Source: Cephalothrix spiralis (taxonomy: Eukaryota; Nemertea; Palaeonemertea; Archinemertea; Cephalotrichidae). From it: DNA of 11,175 nt. The notes under the pieces were generated by a model. That model was not told the DNA's origin. It saw only the letters and a list, made by a program, of their open reading frames with translations, and did no database searches. Where the stretch lies: positions 1 to 11,175 of the forward strand of contig JAUCNG010379703.1 in the NCBI GenBank assembly GCA_032353305.1, given 5' to 3'. The position numbers and the translations under genes are program-made. Shown here piece after piece: positions 1 to 7,130 of the stretch; within the stretch, counting starts at the first letter, position 1, and each line of letters opens with the position of its first letter.

Positions 1-1142
1 GTACAGCGAAACAAATAGCTTAATCAATACGCTAGATCTATGCTTCATCCGTCAGCAGTAACAATTTTTGCAACTCTCCTTTTTATACTAACGGTATTCC
101 AATGTTTTAATCTCACTTTTGAAAAATAACCCTGAAATGGATCCTCTGAAAATCGTAAGTTATTCATTTAGTTGTAGTCTATTTTCCTTCATTTATACTA
201 ATTCATATTCAATATAAAATTCTCTTTCCAACGATATATCACATGACTATATAACAAATATTTCAATTTTACCCCTTTTTTACCCCTACCCCTCCAAAAA
301 ATAATTGTGGGTCATGACTCACTAGTTAGAGTGTAAATAGTTATCCCTAGAAACCCTCAAAGTGATCCAACAAAAATCCAGAAGTCTATGACGTCAGTAA
401 ATCCAAAATGGCGTCTACTGCGCCAGGACCACCAGTTTACATACTACTATTTACTCCGCGCAAAAACAAGTACCAGAACGAGTCCAACAAATACCGGATT
501 CCAAGATGTCCATTTATATATTTACCACACATTAAACATCATTATCAGATTCTTATCATGCATGTTTTAAAACTATTTAATCTCCTTTCCTGTGTTAAAA
601 CCGATTAAATCTTGTCTTTTAAAGCTCATTAAATAAGGTATTTTAAATCATTTATATATTAAATTATGAGTCCTAGTTTGGCAAGTTCCCAGTCACTAGT
701 ATTTGGCGTTGACCCGATTAGAGCGTTTAATGACAGATCATGATATAGCAATCGATTTTTAATCTATGTAGTTCGACGATTCAATAATATTTACGGCTCT
801 TCTGATTGGTTGATGGGCATGGCTTAAAATTCATCCGCGCTAATTAAGATCAATTAATATGGACGAGAAACGTACTTGTACAGTTTTCCGTGATAAAACC
901 GTACGTGTAATGAATATGTCCGTAAAATAGATAAAAAGCTCATATTGGACTAATAGATGTGTGGTAAAGTATATAAAAACCCATGTTCATTCAGCCTAAT
1001 TTACCGAACTAGAGTTTCTAGGATTTGGCATCTAGTCCGACATTTTTTCTTTTGAATTCGATGAAAAATCGGTGAAAATAAACGCTAGTTCAGGCGCTTC
1101 ATGAGCCTTTTGTTTGTCTAAAATCAGAATTTTTTTTCATAA
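1..1142. other. AT-rich sequence, no gene recognised
   Basis: Apart from the CRE/YY1-like cluster at 389-413 I see no coding exon, RNA gene or clear repeat. TATATAAAA-like and ATTGG words near 970 and 805 occur, but in this base composition they carry little weight. Confidence 0.5.
389..413 (+). promoter_or_regulatory. CRE palindrome next to a YY1-like CCAAAATGGCG motif
   Basis: TGACGTCA (389-396) is the full CREB/ATF site, and CCAAAATGGCG (403-413) fits the YY1 consensus AANATGGCG, a pair often found at animal promoters and first start codons. The ATG at 408-410 opens 66 codons (408-608), but neither that frame nor the overlapping one at 388-570 resembles a known protein and there is no clear donor. 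A plus-strand promoter is possible but unproven. Confidence 0.25.
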
Positions 1143-1208
1143 TTTCTAGATTTGATTTGCCTCCGGGTGTTTTTTCTTTGCAAACCATGGAAACCTGAAT
1201 ATAGGCCG
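1143..1208 (-). repeat. Repeat C, inverted fragment (copy 3)
   Basis: TTCTAGATTTGATTTGCCTC, TTTTTTCTTTGCAAA, CTGAATATAGGCC follow the order of the reverse complement of about 5873-5960 (CTAGATTAGTTTTGCCTC, TTTTTTTCTTTGCAAA, CAGAATATAG, AGGCC). Confidence 0.58.
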
Positions 1209-1240
1209 GCGACAACGGCGCAGGGTCTCCACAATATTTT

Positions 1241-1272
1241 GTGTTTTTCACAATAGACATATGAATCACGTA
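1241..1272 (+). repeat. Repeat D, uninterrupted copy (D1)
   Basis: GTGTTTTTCACAATAGACAT followed by ATGAATCACGTA. The same string flanks the 1831-2208 MITE, split by it: GTGTTATTCGTAATTTAGACATC on the left side and TATGAATCACGTA on the right. It therefore serves as a relative of the unoccupied site. Confidence 0.7.
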
Positions 1273-1280
1273 GGCCTAGT

Positions 1281-1331
1281 ATGGTAATAATTTTTTTCAA
1301 ATGCTACATAATATTATGCATGTAATTTGAA
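1281..1331 (+). repeat. Repeat E, copy 1
   Basis: AATAATTTTTTTCAAATGCT, then ACATAATATTATGCATGTAA and TTTGAA. It is nearly identical to 1709-1756. The core CATAATATTATGCATG contains the palindromes TAATATTA and ATGCAT. Confidence 0.75.
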
Positions 1332-1462
1332 AAACGTCAGCTTATTTTGAGTAATTGTTAAACAGGTACAGGCTACAAGTTGCTAAATGACAGCAAAAAC
1401 CTCAGACACAGAACAAAACAATCAAGCGATTCTCACTAAATTTTCGACTGTGACTTATATTT

Positions 1463-1564
1463 AACAGGGTTTTGATAGAAGCTGGTTTCGGTTTCGCCGA
1501 ATAATTGACTTTAGTTTCGGTTTTAGGTCCCTCTATCGGCGACAACCGAAAGCCTTGGAAGTAC
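1463..1564 (+). repeat. GGTTTCGG repeat, copy 1
   Basis: Shares with 8797-8897 the order AACAGGGTTT, CTGGTTTCGGTTTCG, GAATAATTGACTTTAGT, CGGTTT, TATCGGC and GGAAGTAC/CGAAGTAC. The identical core is GAATAATTGACTTTAGT. The 65-codon minus-strand open frame across it is a by-product of the short repeated units. Confidence 0.78.
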
Positions 1565-1708
1565 CCCCGGAGAAAATCGATTACATTATGAGTCACCACT
1601 GTTCATGCACTTCAAAGGGCAGTAGATAACAAACGACCTCGTACGATTATATGATATTGCAACTTTTCATATAATTAATCACTATTTGTGCACCCGAAAG
1701 CATATAAA

Positions 1709-1756
1709 ATGATAATAATTTTTCGAATGCTTCATAATATTATGCATGTAATTTGA
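1709..1756 (+). repeat. Repeat E, copy 2
   Basis: Direct copy of 1281-1331, with TTTTTCGAATGCTTCATAAT in place of TTTCAAATGCTACATAAT and then an identical TATTATGCATGTAATTTGAA stretch. Confidence 0.75.
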
Positions 1757-1830
1757 ATTTTGATTAATCTTTGAAATATAGGTAAACTTCTATTCAAAAA
1801 ATCTGGTGTTATTCGTAATTTAGACATCTA

Positions 1831-1869
1831 CACAATTGGATGGAAAAATTGGCAAGGGCTATTATTTTT
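1831..1869 (+). repeat. Left terminal inverted repeat of the 1831-2208 element
   Basis: Thirty-nine bases that pair with 2170-2208, with mismatches at the 24th and 30th positions. The outermost bases CACAATTGG match the ends of the related sequences at 5246 and 7105 except for one C/T change. Confidence 0.88.
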
Positions 1870-2017
1870 GTACCAAAAGTGCCCCCAATCCCAGCGGTTT
1901 AGCATATTGGCGGATAGTTGACCCCCACAAACTATATATTTCTGGAAAGGTCTTGGAAAATGTTGATCCCTCGGGGGGTTTAGATTTTTGCCCCACCCCC
2001 TGGGTAGGTTTTTTTTT

Positions 2018-2138
2018 AAAAAAATCAGAAAAATGTTTTTTGCCCCCAACCCCACCCAGGGGTGGGGCTGATCACTTTTTGGGGTTTAATTGATCAGCCC
2101 CACCCCTTTGGGGGGCGAAAAACATTTTTCTGATTTTT
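2018..2138. repeat. Internal hairpin of the 1831-2208 MITE
   Basis: The left arm 2018-2074 contains AAATCAGAAAAATG and GGGGTGGGGCTGATCA. The right arm 2091-2138 is its reverse complement apart from one or two substitutions and the absence of a CCCCACCC block. The predicted loop is 2075-2090. A transcript would form a long, stable stem. Confidence 0.85.
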
Positions 2139-2169
2139 TTGAAAAATCACAAAATAATTACAATGGTTT

Positions 2170-2208
2170 AAAAATAATTGCCCTCGCCAATTTTTCCATC
2201 CAATTGTG
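2170..2208 (-). repeat. Right terminal inverted repeat of the 1831-2208 element
   Basis: The reverse complement matches 1831-1869 at 37 of 39 positions. It is followed directly by the TA duplication at 2209-2210. Confidence 0.88.
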
Positions 2209-2210
2209 TA

Positions 2211-2275
2211 TATGAATCACGTAATATATATGATTAAAAAAATTCGAACTTTATGAATTTCTCTTCATCCATCGA
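2211..2275 (+). repeat. Repeat D, right part of the MITE-split copy (D3)
   Basis: TATGAATCACGTAATATATA then ATTCGAACTTTATGAATTTCTCTTC. The left part of the same copy is at about 1805-1828. The 3201-3282 segment is an inverted relative that covers both halves without the MITE. Confidence 0.68.
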
Positions 2276-2570
2276 GTCGGTATGTTCTCTGTAATGTTCA
2301 CTGTAAGCCCTATTCCTGAAGGGCCGATTCGCCCTCCCCTAAGATCTTGGCTGGGGCTTATAGGGGGAACATGAAAAGAGTCTCCCTCGGAGTCTCCAAG
2401 ATGGCACCAAAATATCTTAAGTATTGGCGCAAAAATGGGCCCTATGGGCTAAACGTCGCCAGTGAGGGCGCCCTAGCCCCATTATTGTTTTAAGACATGT
2501 CTCGTATGGTCTTAGTAGACTACATTAATGTAGTCTGTCACCACTAGTGGTCACGGATATTACCATAATA
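2276..2570. other. Palindrome-rich, GC-richer spacer, no gene
   Basis: The stretch between repeat D3 and the 2571-3133 element is visibly richer in G+C than its surroundings. It holds ATGTTCACTGTAAGCCC (about 2297-2313) inverted against GGGGCTTATAGGGGGAACAT (about 2353-2372), plus the words GGGCCC, GGCGCC and the palindromes at 2493-2551. No reading frame or known RNA is recognised. Confidence 0.55.
2517..2536. repeat. Perfect 20-bp palindrome
   Basis: AGACTACATTAATGTAGTCT equals its own reverse complement. It is followed at once by ACCACTAGTGGT (about 2540-2551), a 12-base palindrome, and preceded by AGACATGTCT (about 2493-2502). Confidence 0.92.
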
Positions 2571-3133
2571 TGTAGTGTGTCCCAATATTATGGAAAACCG
2601 GCAGATGACGTCATACTGTGACTCAATTATGAATATTTTAATAATTGCAAAAAATACGCCTTTGAGAGCATGATCTTCTCTCCCGAATAAAACAGATTTG
2701 GTGTAGATTGGTTCATAACTAAGGGAGCTACGACAATTCTCCCGAAAACGTCTGGTTTTATTTTCCCCATCCTGAATCCCATATTAAATCGAGAATGAGG
2801 ACTCTAAAATAATCTGGAATAGTTTTAGAGCATTTAATAATCTTTTTGTGAATAGTAAATTGAATAAGAAATTTAAAAAAATTAAAAAGTCATAAAAATT
2901 CACAAACTTTTATTTATCCCCGATACAGAACGTTCATTTATAATAGGATTTTTGTCCTTTGGGGAAATTGATGTAGCTCAGTTGTTGTTAGACAGATTTG
3001 CACTAAATTTATTTTATTTGAAAGAGAAGATCATGTTCTCTCTAGTGATCATTGGCAGCGAAAAGGTCAATTCATAATTAAGTCACAATATGACGTCATC
3101 TGCCTGCTATACATTTTATTGGGACACGCTGTA
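2571..3133. mobile_element. 563-bp long-TIR element with TA flanks, ends GTGTCCCA type
   Basis: The outer ends read TGTAGTGTGTCCCAATA on the left and, reverse-complemented, TACAGCGTGTCCCAATA on the right. TA lies directly outside each end (2569-2570 and 3134-3135). The two arms stay recognisably inverted for about 190 bases (about 2571-2760 against 2945-3133), sharing GCAGATGACGTCATA, TGTGACT.AATTATGAAT and CATGATCTTCTCT. The centre (about 2761-2944) is AT-rich without coding sequence. It is a non-autonomous, mariner-like MITE by its TA flanks and GTGTCCC ends. Arm divergence is clearly higher than in the 1831-2208 element, so it is probably older. Confidence 0.8.
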
Positions 3134-3200
3134 TATGAAGAACTACAAAATAATGTGTGAACATATAATTCTTTGAAAAAACAGAAATTGTATATATAAT

Positions 3201-3282
3201 GCAAGAAGAGAAATTCAAAGGGTTCGAAAAATTATGATCATATTGCGTGAGTTATAATTATGTCTATTGCGAAAAACACCTG
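3201..3282 (-). repeat. Repeat D, inverted uninterrupted copy (D4)
   Basis: Read on the minus strand it gives GTGTTTTTCGCAATAGACAT, then ACTCACGCAATATGATCAT, then TTTTTCGAACC and GAATTTCTCTTC. This follows the order of D3 with no MITE between the halves. It lies about 70 bases beyond the end of the 2571-3133 element, so D3 and D4 form an outer inverted pair around it. Confidence 0.65.
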
Positions 3283-3489
3283 TAATTTAAAAAGAAATCT
3301 AGCTATGGTTCAAGGATTAATGAAAATAAGCTGATGTTTTTTTGGATTTGGCAAAGTGAGTTTAAGGCATGGCAGCGACGTAGCTATATTTTAAAAAAAT
3401 TGTCCATATTTTTAGGAGGGTCCTTAAGGGGTCCGCTTTGCGATTTAAGTTTTTTAGGACACTTCTAGAGACCCTAAGGTGTTGTCGCT

Positions 3490-3633
3490 GGCCTATTTTC
3501 TGGACCGAACATATTAGAAAAGAAAAAACAGCCAGAAATCCAGAAGTTAATCCGATATGAGATTTTTTAAACCGATCCCTTGTCCATCCCTCAGGTGACC
3601 CATATCAATCATCAGTCCAAATTTGATAGAACT
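3490..3633 (+). repeat. Repeat C, copy 1
   Basis: Matches 5873-6030 at GGCCTAT, TTCTGG, GAACA.ATT, CAAT/CCGATATGA and especially GTCCATCCCTCAGGTGACC, which is followed by TATCAA. Divergence elsewhere is considerable. Confidence 0.68.
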
Positions 3634-4150
3634 CTATTTAGCAGATCCTGGGATCTGGAATGTTTAGAACAAGAATAATAAAAATCATTTAGATTTTAAA
3701 ACAATAATTTTTTTTTCACACTTCGTGTAAAACTTAATGATGCATAATCTTACCATTAAAACTGTGTAGTGTAAATCTACTAAAAACGCCCTAAAATTGG
3801 TATCCACCGGAGTTGAATCTGTACTGGTAATATTATAAATTCAATTATTACACTAATTATTATTTTTACAAGACAAAAATGTTTTTATCCTAGAGCTCCC
3901 AAACAATAACACAGGCTATGTCAATGCAAATGACAGCTACATGCAGCATGACATTTTTTAGGATTTCGACCACTTGAACAAAATTTATTGGTGTAAAAGA
4001 TGAAGGATGGCCAGGTCATCTATGAAGGATAGTATTATATACCCTGATAAATGCGCGCCCCGACTGTCCGTGCTAAATATGTATTGCGGATTTAAATTTA
4101 TCACGTCCAGCCGTTAATATGGAGGGCCCATAAGATAGCACGGAATTTTA
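3634..4150. other. AT-rich sequence, no gene recognised
   Basis: Homopolymer A/T runs, for example at about 3703-3717, and no open frame of note. I see no dispersed repeat shared with the rest of the window. Confidence 0.5.
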
Positions 4151-4178
4151 AGCTCGCGTTTACCAGAGTAAGTATTAT

Positions 4179-4288
4179 ACAGTTATTGTACAATTTTTGA
4201 GTGCAATACAATGCCCTTATTTTACGAGGCGCGCAGCGCCGAGGAAAAATAACTGCTTGTATAGCACGAAGAAATGTACAATAACTGT
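4179..4288. repeat. GC-rich hairpin inside AT-rich inverted arms (1)
   Basis: The outer arms ACAGTTATTGTACA (4179-4192) and TGTACAATAACTGT (4275-4288) are perfect reverse complements. Near the centre, TTATTTTACGAGGCGC-GCA-GCGCCGAGGAAAAATAA (about 4218-4251) forms a second, nearly symmetric stem with a GGCGC/GCGCC core. Confidence 0.75.
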
Positions 4289-4304
4289 TTTATTTTAAAA
4301 CAAT

Positions 4305-4373
4305 ATCCTACTTTTTTGTACAATAAATGTTATTATCGAAGAAAAGTGGAGATTTTATTAACAAAAAGTAGGA
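4305..4373. repeat. Inverted repeat ATCCTACTTTTTTGT
   Basis: ATCCTACTTTTTTGT (4305-4319) is the reverse complement of ACAAAAAGTAGGAT (4361-4374) apart from one base in the A/T run. It lies next to the GC-rich hairpin at 4179-4288 and precedes an inverted GCGCGCCTCGT word at 4413-4423. Confidence 0.7.
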
Positions 4374-4518
4374 TTAAGCTAGAAAATCTGTGATATTCCG
4401 TCGATATACAATGCGCGCCTCGTGAAAATAATCACTTGTAATGCCCTCAAGATTCAAGAATATCTGTATAATATTTGATCGTATTTGTTTAATAATATAA
4501 TTTAACTCAAAATATTAT

Positions 4519-4595
4519 ACACTAATTTCACGAGTTTTTACCCGGCGGCACATACGCCGAGGGGAACAGTTTTAACTCATGAATTCGTGAAATAA
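4519..4595. repeat. GC-rich hairpin inside AT-rich inverted arms (2)
   Basis: CGGCG...CGCCG at 4543-4559 forms a small GC stem. The arms TTTCACGAGTT (4527-4537) and AACTCATGAATTCGTGAAA (about 4574-4592) are complementary with an insertion. The layout repeats that of 4179-4288 with different words. Confidence 0.55.
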
Positions 4596-4653
4596 CGACA
4601 CTAACGGTCTAATCACTTTTCATCCATTTCAAGAAAGCTCACCGTTTTATAAG

Positions 4654-4691
4654 ATCTATTAGCAAGAAAGGACCCATTCTTGCTATTAGAT
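4654..4691. repeat. Compact 15-bp stem-loop
   Basis: ATCTATTAGCAAGAA (4654-4668) pairs with TTCTTGCTATTAGAT (4677-4691) with a single mismatch and an 8-base loop. It is too short for a usual microRNA precursor, and its role is unknown. Confidence 0.75.
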
Positions 4692-4899
4692 ATAAAAGAT
4701 AATTCAATATTTCATTAAGACCAGTATTTAAGATTTGGCAATGTTCAAGATCCAGAAAAACACTAATGAAAATTAATCTGCGATCGCCGATTTTCCAAAA
4801 AGGGTCAAAACATTCAATTGCAATGCAACATTGGGCCTTTACGCCCTATTTTTTGTTAAGCAAATTCAGACAACCCCAGTGGCAGCGTGATATTTTCTA

Positions 4900-5010
4900 T
4901 AATGTAAAACGTCATCAGAATTAGTCATAATGATATTTTTAAAAGCGAGCGCCAGAGGCGCGAGACGAAAATATAACATTTTTCATTCAAAATTAGGCAG
5001 AAAAAATAAC
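4900..5010. repeat. GC-rich hairpin inside AT-rich sequence (3)
   Basis: GCGAGCGCCAGAGGCGCGAG (about 4945-4964) has a GCGCC/GGCGC stem around AGA, flanked by TAATGATATTTTTAAAA and CGAAAATATAACATTTTTCA. This is the same type of core as at 4230-4240. Confidence 0.6.
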
Positions 5011-5375
5011 ATTTCAGCCAAACATTGAAACAGATAGGACATCAACCAACAAAAAAGGAAAGGTAATTAAAAAGTAGTTATAAAAAATAATTTACATTTC
5101 CCGGTACATCCCAATGTTAAAATTTGACTTTTTATGTTATTGTAATCGAATCTTTATAAATTAAAGGGGCAAAAGTTTTCAGAGCAGTGAGAAATAGAAA
5201 AAATAAATGTTCATCTTTAGGGGTCACCCTTTCTAGGCATATACACACAACTGGACAAACAAATTGGCGATGGAAAATCGTACAAAACGTTTCCCACCGA
5301 GGAGGTCCCAATTAAAGCGTTTCTCAAATTATAGGGGGAAAAAGATAATTTAATGCAAAAAATATTTCCATGACC

Positions 5376-5565
5376 ACGCCCCCGCCACTGTGGGTTGGAA
5401 TTTTTGAGAGAAAATAATTATTTGGAATTTTGATTCAACATCTCACAACATGTCCAATAATTAAAAATCGGTGATAAAAAACTGCCTGGTTTTTACAAAT
5501 GATGATCAATGATGCTCCAAAAACATGTCCCAAACTTTTATCACAAATAAATCCATAAAGGTGTA
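5376..5565 (+). repeat. Repeat A, copy 1
   Basis: Contains a GC-rich start (ACGCCCCCGCC) and then, in the same order as 7131-7325, TTTTGAGAGA, CAACATCTCACAACAT, ATCGGTGA, AAAACTGCCTGGTTTTTACA, GATGCTCCAAAAACA and TTTTATCACAAATAAATCCA. No coding sequence is seen. Confidence 0.85.
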
Positions 5566-5610
5566 GCCAGTGTATGCGGCGATTTAAATCTAAACGTTTA
5601 TGTTTTTTAA

Positions 5611-5740
5611 GGCCAACAACAATCAGAATTTTTTTAATATCTAAATCTTATCACTAACTCATTTAAACTATTAGATCTTAATAGATTTATAACCTTAAAA
5701 AATGCAGGAATATATATTCCAGGTAATAATCTAACAGGAA
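5611..5740 (+). repeat. Repeat B, copy 1
   Basis: Shares with 6429-6551 the order CAACAATCAGAAT, ATTTAAACTATTAGAT, ATAGATTTA.AACCT and CAGGTAATAAT.TAACAGGAA. Copy 1 carries a GGAATATATATTCC palindrome just before CAGGTAATAA. Confidence 0.8.
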
Positions 5741-5872
5741 TGAGCATGACGAAAATAAAATAAACAAATCTACGTGGCAGCGGTGTATTGAATTCAATGT
5801 ACCAAACGCGTCGAAGAACAAACTGAATGCATTAATTTATTCATTTCTCTTTTGGCCAATCGGCGTTGGGTA

Positions 5873-6030
5873 GGCCTATATTGATCTATATTCTGGTTTA
5901 GATGAGACTGAACACATTTGCAAAGAAAAAAACTGAGGCAAAACTAATCTAGCAATCAATCCAATATGAATAAAATCTATTAAAAATCGACCCCCAGTCC
6001 ATCCCTTAGGTGACCAATTATCAAATATTT
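5873..6030 (+). repeat. Repeat C, copy 2
   Basis: Direct relative of 3490-3633. It keeps AGTCCATCCCTTAGGTGACC and CACATTTGCAAAGAAAAAAA. Its first half, reverse-complemented, also matches 1143-1208. Confidence 0.68.
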
Positions 6031-6146
6031 GAAGTGGCAAGTACAACAATTTGTAAAAATAAATCGGGCGAAAAAAGAGAAAGTTTTGACGATTAAGACA
6101 TAGTACAGAGTAAATTATATGAGGGGATCAATGCCTCATATCATAA

Positions 6147-6280
6147 ACGGAAAAATGGCAATTTTTCGCTATCGTAAACAATTTTTCGCTATCGGAAACG
6201 GAAAATCGAGAAAAACACTATCGGAAACGGAAAAAATCGCTATCGAAATCGGCTCAAACTTTTATCGGATATCGGAAATC
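6147..6280 (+). repeat. ATCGGAAACGGAAAA short-unit array
   Basis: Two 20-base units, AATTTTTCGCTATCGTAAAC (6160-6179) and the same with TATCGGAAAC (6180-6199), are followed by irregular ATCGGAAACGGAAAA units to about 6280. The unit is the reverse complement of the TATCGGTTTCGG words at 1463 and 8797, so all three may derive from one short-unit family. Confidence 0.8.
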
Positions 6281-6428
6281 ACATATAGGCATTGACCCCC
6301 TCTTATATGTAAAAATTGTCTTTATCATCTGCTTATATTAAGCAGCTAGAAATCTTCAATTGATGTTGGGTAAAAATTTATCCTCCTGTGGCCCAATATT
6401 AAAGTTTGTCAGTGATTAAAAGTCTAAC

Positions 6429-6551
6429 GGCAACCAACAATCAGAATTGACATCACCGACTGATTTAAACTATTAGATTCCATAGATTTAGAACCTATAA
6501 AGCGAATCGTAATAACATGATTATAAATTACAGGTAATAATATAACAGGAA
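6429..6551 (+). repeat. Repeat B, copy 2
   Basis: Direct copy of 5611-5740 about 820 bases away. It ends in CAGGTAATAATATAACAGGA, which runs into the GGAATATATATTCC array and looks like the seed of that array. Confidence 0.8.
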
Positions 6552-6803
6552 AATATATTCTTGGTATTTCCTGAACCCCGCCCACGCTGCAGTTTTGGTT
6601 GGAATTTTCGAGAGAAATATATATTCAGGTATGTAATAAAATAACAGGAACATATATTCCTGGTAATAACAGAAATATATATTCCAGGTACAATGTAATA
6701 AAATAACAGGAAAATATATATTCCTGAATATATATTCCTGGAATATATATATTCCTGGTAATAAAATATATAGCTAACAGCAATAAATATTCCTGGTAAT
6801 AAC
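6532..6803. repeat. GGAATATATATTCC / GGTAATAA array
   Basis: Irregular units combine the palindrome GGAATATATATTCC with GGTAATAA and TAACAGGAA spacers, about seven or eight times, interrupted at 6574-6618 by a repeat A fragment. Because each unit is palindromic the block can form many cruciforms. The open minus-strand frame at 6625-6861 (repeated PGIY and EYIF peptides) is produced by the repeat and is not treated as a gene. Confidence 0.8.
6574..6618 (+). repeat. Repeat A, short fragment (copy 3)
   Basis: AACCCCGCCCACGCTGCAG followed by GGTTGGAATTTTCGAGAGA matches the first 45 bases of copy 1 (CACGCCCCCGCC...GGTTGGAATTTTTGAGAGA) and then breaks off into the GGAATATATATTCC array. Confidence 0.7.
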
Positions 6804-6836
6804 CAGACAGCGCATGTGGGAAATATTTCTTGAAAT

Positions 6837-7107
6837 ATAACTTAATAGAAAAATAGGACAAAGTTGCAAATAGTTGACCCCATGCATAAACTATATATTT
6901 CTGTAAAGGCCATGAAAAATGCGGATGCGTGATTTTTCTGCGTTATATTTTTCAGTGAAAAACATTGTTGCAAGAATCTAAACCCAACTACGCTAGATAC
7001 ATAATATTTCCCGAAATATATACATGTATTTTACGATGTTCAACTACCCGCTAATATATGCTTTCTAAATTTTTGCCCTATAGCCAATTTATCCGTCCAG
7101 TTGTGTT
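6837..7107. mobile_element. Diverged MITE related to the 1831-2208 element
   Basis: Positions 6870-6921 (ATAGTTGACCCCATGCATAAACTATATATTTCTG...) match 1914-1966 of the complete MITE in direct orientation. Positions 6980-7107, reverse-complemented, also resemble that MITE's left half (AAATTGGC, then AGCATAT, then GCGG.TAGTTGA). The segment is thus itself a decayed fold-back. The right end CACAACTGGAC is clear; the left end near 6837-6860 is poorly preserved, so the boundary is uncertain. Confidence 0.55.
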
Positions 7108-7130
7108 TATATATGCTAAAATATAAACAC

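Larger units (their letters stand above)
1831..2208. mobile_element. Complete 378-bp fold-back MITE with TA target duplication (family 1)
   Basis: The ends are inverted copies beginning CACAATTGGATGGAAAAATT. The 39-base terminal repeats (1831-1869 and 2170-2208) differ at two positions. TA lies directly outside both ends (1829-1830 and 2209-2210), as expected for a Tc1/mariner-type insertion. A second inverted pair fills the centre: 2018-2074 against 2091-2138, closed by a 16-base loop, with an extra block of about 8 bases (CCCCACCC) in the left arm. There is no transposase reading frame; the open frames on both strands are by-products of the palindrome. It sits inside an older repeat with uninterrupted relatives at 1241-1272 and 3201-3282. 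The transposase superfamily is inferred only from the TA duplication. Confidence 0.88.
5244..7107. mobile_element. Mosaic repeat block bounded by family-1-like inverted ends
   Basis: Near 5244 the sequence reads CACACAACTGGAC followed by AAATTGGCGATGG. Near 7107, reverse-complemented, it reads AACACAACTGGACGG followed by AAATTGGCTATAGGG. TA is present just outside both (5242-5243 and 7108-7109). These ends resemble the 1831-2208 MITE (CACAATTGGA...AAATTGGC). The 1.86 kb between them is not one simple element: it contains copies of repeats A, B and C, an ATCGGAAACGG array and a GGAATATATATTCC array. It may be one large compound element, or two independent MITE ends with later insertions. No transposase is seen. 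Confidence 0.45.

Noticed and set aside
408-608. 66-codon plus-strand frame as a gene
   Set aside because: After the first nine codons the composition is that of AT-rich noncoding DNA, it overlaps another frame of similar length, and no family is recognised; kept only as a promoter/start possibility.
967-982. TATATAAAA TATA-box with an upstream inverted CCAAT word near 805
   Set aside because: Such words are expected by chance in AT-rich DNA and no exon follows.
1836-2093. Open frames on both strands across 1828-2093
   Set aside because: They lie wholly in the fold-back MITE and arise from its GC-rich palindromic arms.
3225-3240. GGGTTCGAAAAATT as a tRNA B box
   Set aside because: No A box, acceptor stem or cloverleaf can be drawn around it.
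6147-6803. CRISPR-like array
   Set aside because: Units are irregular, without constant-length unique spacers, and the context is a eukaryotic intron.
6625-6861. 78-codon minus-strand frame with repeated PGIY/EYIF peptides
   Set aside because: It is the translation of the GGAATATATATTCC array.
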